Of a DNA stretch of 64,000 bases, positions 63,044-64,000 are shown one piece after another. This DNA comes from Streptomyces cinerochromogenes. Its GTDB lineage: Bacteria > Actinomycetota > Actinomycetes > Streptomycetales > Streptomycetaceae. A model generated the notes under the pieces. It did no database searches and was not told the origin of the DNA. It was given only the letters and a program-made list of their open reading frames with translations. The translations under genes were made by a program, and so were the position numbers. The stretch is from contig NZ_BMRM01000004.1 of NCBI RefSeq assembly GCF_014648635.1, positions 390,955 to 454,954 on the forward strand, in the 5' to 3' direction. Each line of letters starts with the position of its first letter. The stretch's first letter is position 1.

Positions 63044-63592
63044 ATGGCCGACACTCCCGGCGTCACGGAGCCGACACTCGAAGAACAGATCGCCGCCTAC
63101 CAGCGCGAGTTCCAGGACCTCGACCCCCAGGTCGAGAAGATCGTGTCGGCCCTGTCCCGGCTGAACCGCCGCATGAACGTCGCGTACGGCCGCCAGACCG
63201 CCGCCCTCGGCATCAGCAGCGCCGAGTGGGAGGTCCTCAAGGCACTGGTCCTCTCCGGCGCCCCGTACCGCCTCGGCCCCAGCGACCTGGCCAAGCGGCT
63301 CGGCCTCACTCCGGCCGCGATGACCCACCGGATCGACCGCATGGTCGCCGAGGGACTGGTCACCCGGGAGCGCGACGAGTCCAACCGCGTCCGGGTCATC
63401 GTGGAGCTGACGCCGGAGGGCCGCGAGAAGTGGCTCGAGGCGATGCGCCTGGCGACGGTCTTCGAAGAGGACCTGCTCCAGGACCTCACTCCCACGGAGC
63501 GCGTGGTGCTCGGCGAGGTCCTGACCCGCCTCCTGCGCAGGGTCGAGCACGCCCAGCCGGACGCCGGCGGCCGGCTCAGCGACCTGGATTAA
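63044..63592 (+). CDS. MarR-family regulator (MFS-linked)
   Basis: 182 residues. The wHTH YRLGPSDLAKRLGLTPAAMTHRIDRMVAEGLVTRERDESNRVRVIVELTPEGREK is complete; a roughly 40-residue helical N-terminus helps dimerise. It probably represses itself and the divergent MFS exporter. No hairpin terminator was seen before the downstream rRNA promoter region. Confidence 0.9.
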   Translation: MADTPGVTEPTLEEQIAAYQREFQDLDPQVEKIVSALSRLNRRMNVAYGRQTAALGISSAEWEVLKALVLSGAPYRLGPSDLAKRLGLTPAAMTHRIDRMVAEGLVTRERDESNRVRVIVELTPEGREKWLEAMRLATVFEEDLLQDLTPTERVVLGEVLTRLLRRVEHAQPDAGGRLSDLD

Positions 63593-64000
63593 AAGATCTT
63601 GACAGCGGATGTTGACACGGTCTTGCCCGATCCGTAAAGTTCTTCGGGTTGCCACGGAGGCGTAACGCTTCTGCGACAACACCTCACGCCGCGCGAGCGG
63701 CACCCCAAACCACCAGCACGATCTCCCGAACGGGTTGATTTCGGCGCGCCCGAATTCAATTCGAATAGGGACACGGCGGCCCGATTGGGAATCGCCGGAC
63801 GGATCCGCTAGGGTTTGAGGCGTCGGAACGGCCCAACGGCCGGGAAGACAAGCCCCCCTGACTGGGAGTCAGACGCCGAAAGGATCTGATAGAGTCGGAA
63901 CCGCCGGAAAGGGAAACGCGAGAGCGAGAACCTGGAAAGCACCGAGGAAATCGGATCGAGAAAAGATCTGATAGAGTCGGAAACGCAAGACCGAAGGGAA
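63593..64000 (+). promoter_or_regulatory. Upstream region of a probable rRNA operon
   Basis: No gene. From 63598 there are two TTGACA boxes, then GATCTGATAGAGTCGGAA in two identical copies (63883-63900 and 63965-63982) of the kind found ahead of Streptomyces 16S rRNA genes. The repeats contain TAGAGT -10-like boxes. The 16S gene itself would begin beyond the edge. Confidence 0.75.
63612..63640 (+). promoter_or_regulatory. Consensus promoter in the rRNA upstream region
   Basis: TTGACA (63612-63617), 17 bp, TAAAGT (63635-63640): the best sigma-70-type promoter in the window. A second, weaker pair is TTGGGA (63785-63790), 18 bp, TAGGGT (63809-63814). Confidence 0.8.

Noticed and set aside
63593..64000. 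Start of 16S rRNA within the window
   Set aside because: The sequence ends in the leader; no 16S 5' sequence was recognised before base 64000.

Overview
The window is high-GC actinobacterial chromosome and reads as Streptomyces core sequence. It has bldC, valine dehydrogenase (vdh), an Lsr2-type nucleoid protein, two SpoIIE-type phosphatases, an AfsR-like regulator, many GTG starts, and a gene order (purC ... purSQL ... purF-purM ... vdh ... bldC ... hrpA ... trmB) that I recall from Streptomyces chromosomes. No phage, insertion sequence or CRISPR array was seen. All assignments are by reading; no database search was run.

Layout. 1-4.6 kb: end of purC, then an ABC-transporter/two-component operon bracketed by two near-identical tRNA-Gly(GCC)+terminator blocks, plus tRNA-Gly(TCC). 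4.7-12.9 kb: Lsr2 paralogue, then purine biosynthesis genes purS-purQ-purL (coupled by 4-bp overlaps) and purF-purM, separated by a DinB/maleylpyruvate-isomerase-like gene and a META-domain lipoprotein gene. 12.9-16.5 kb: DUF3073 protein, vdh, an uncharacterised protein, and bldC with a long upstream region and a U-tract terminator. 16.7-21.7 kb: a small CxxC protein, a 125-bp tandem repeat array built from the 3' end of tRNA-Asp and its terminator, intact tRNA-Asp, and hrpA. 21.7-29 kb: membrane and secreted proteins, a tRNA-Glu/Asp/Phe cluster with a perfect parS palindrome inside it, a metallophosphoesterase, a small zincin and a lipoprotein. 29-33.2 kb: DEAD-box helicase, amino-acid permease, tRNA-Lys.

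33.2-39.4 kb looks accessory. Two TetR genes, a flavin reductase and an MFS pump are followed by a MarR gene flanked by a GTP cyclohydrolase II gene and a divergent RibD-like gene whose two domains are in reversed order. Three related 18-bp inverted repeats sit at the promoters of this rib-like group, suggesting a small MarR regulon that makes a riboflavin-pathway pyrimidine without the rest of the riboflavin pathway. This is the best candidate for an undescribed system here.

39.5-48.5 kb: initiator tRNA-Met, a membrane PP2C phosphatase, a c-di-AMP (ydaO-type) riboswitch ahead of an M23 peptidase, an aldo/keto reductase, PrsW, trmB, L-2-hydroxyglutarate oxidase and an HTH-TPR developmental-type regulator. 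49-57 kb: a degenerate asparagine-synthetase (lasso-cyclase-like) protein, an AfsR-like regulator with a His-Pro linker, and an ECF sigma factor fused to a zinc finger, membrane segment, Pro-Thr repeat and NPCBM-like domain. 57-64 kb: TetR, type II NADH dehydrogenase, PAS-SpoIIE-ATPase phosphatase, a divergent MFS/MarR pair, and tandem promoters of what looks like an rRNA operon that begins beyond the right edge.
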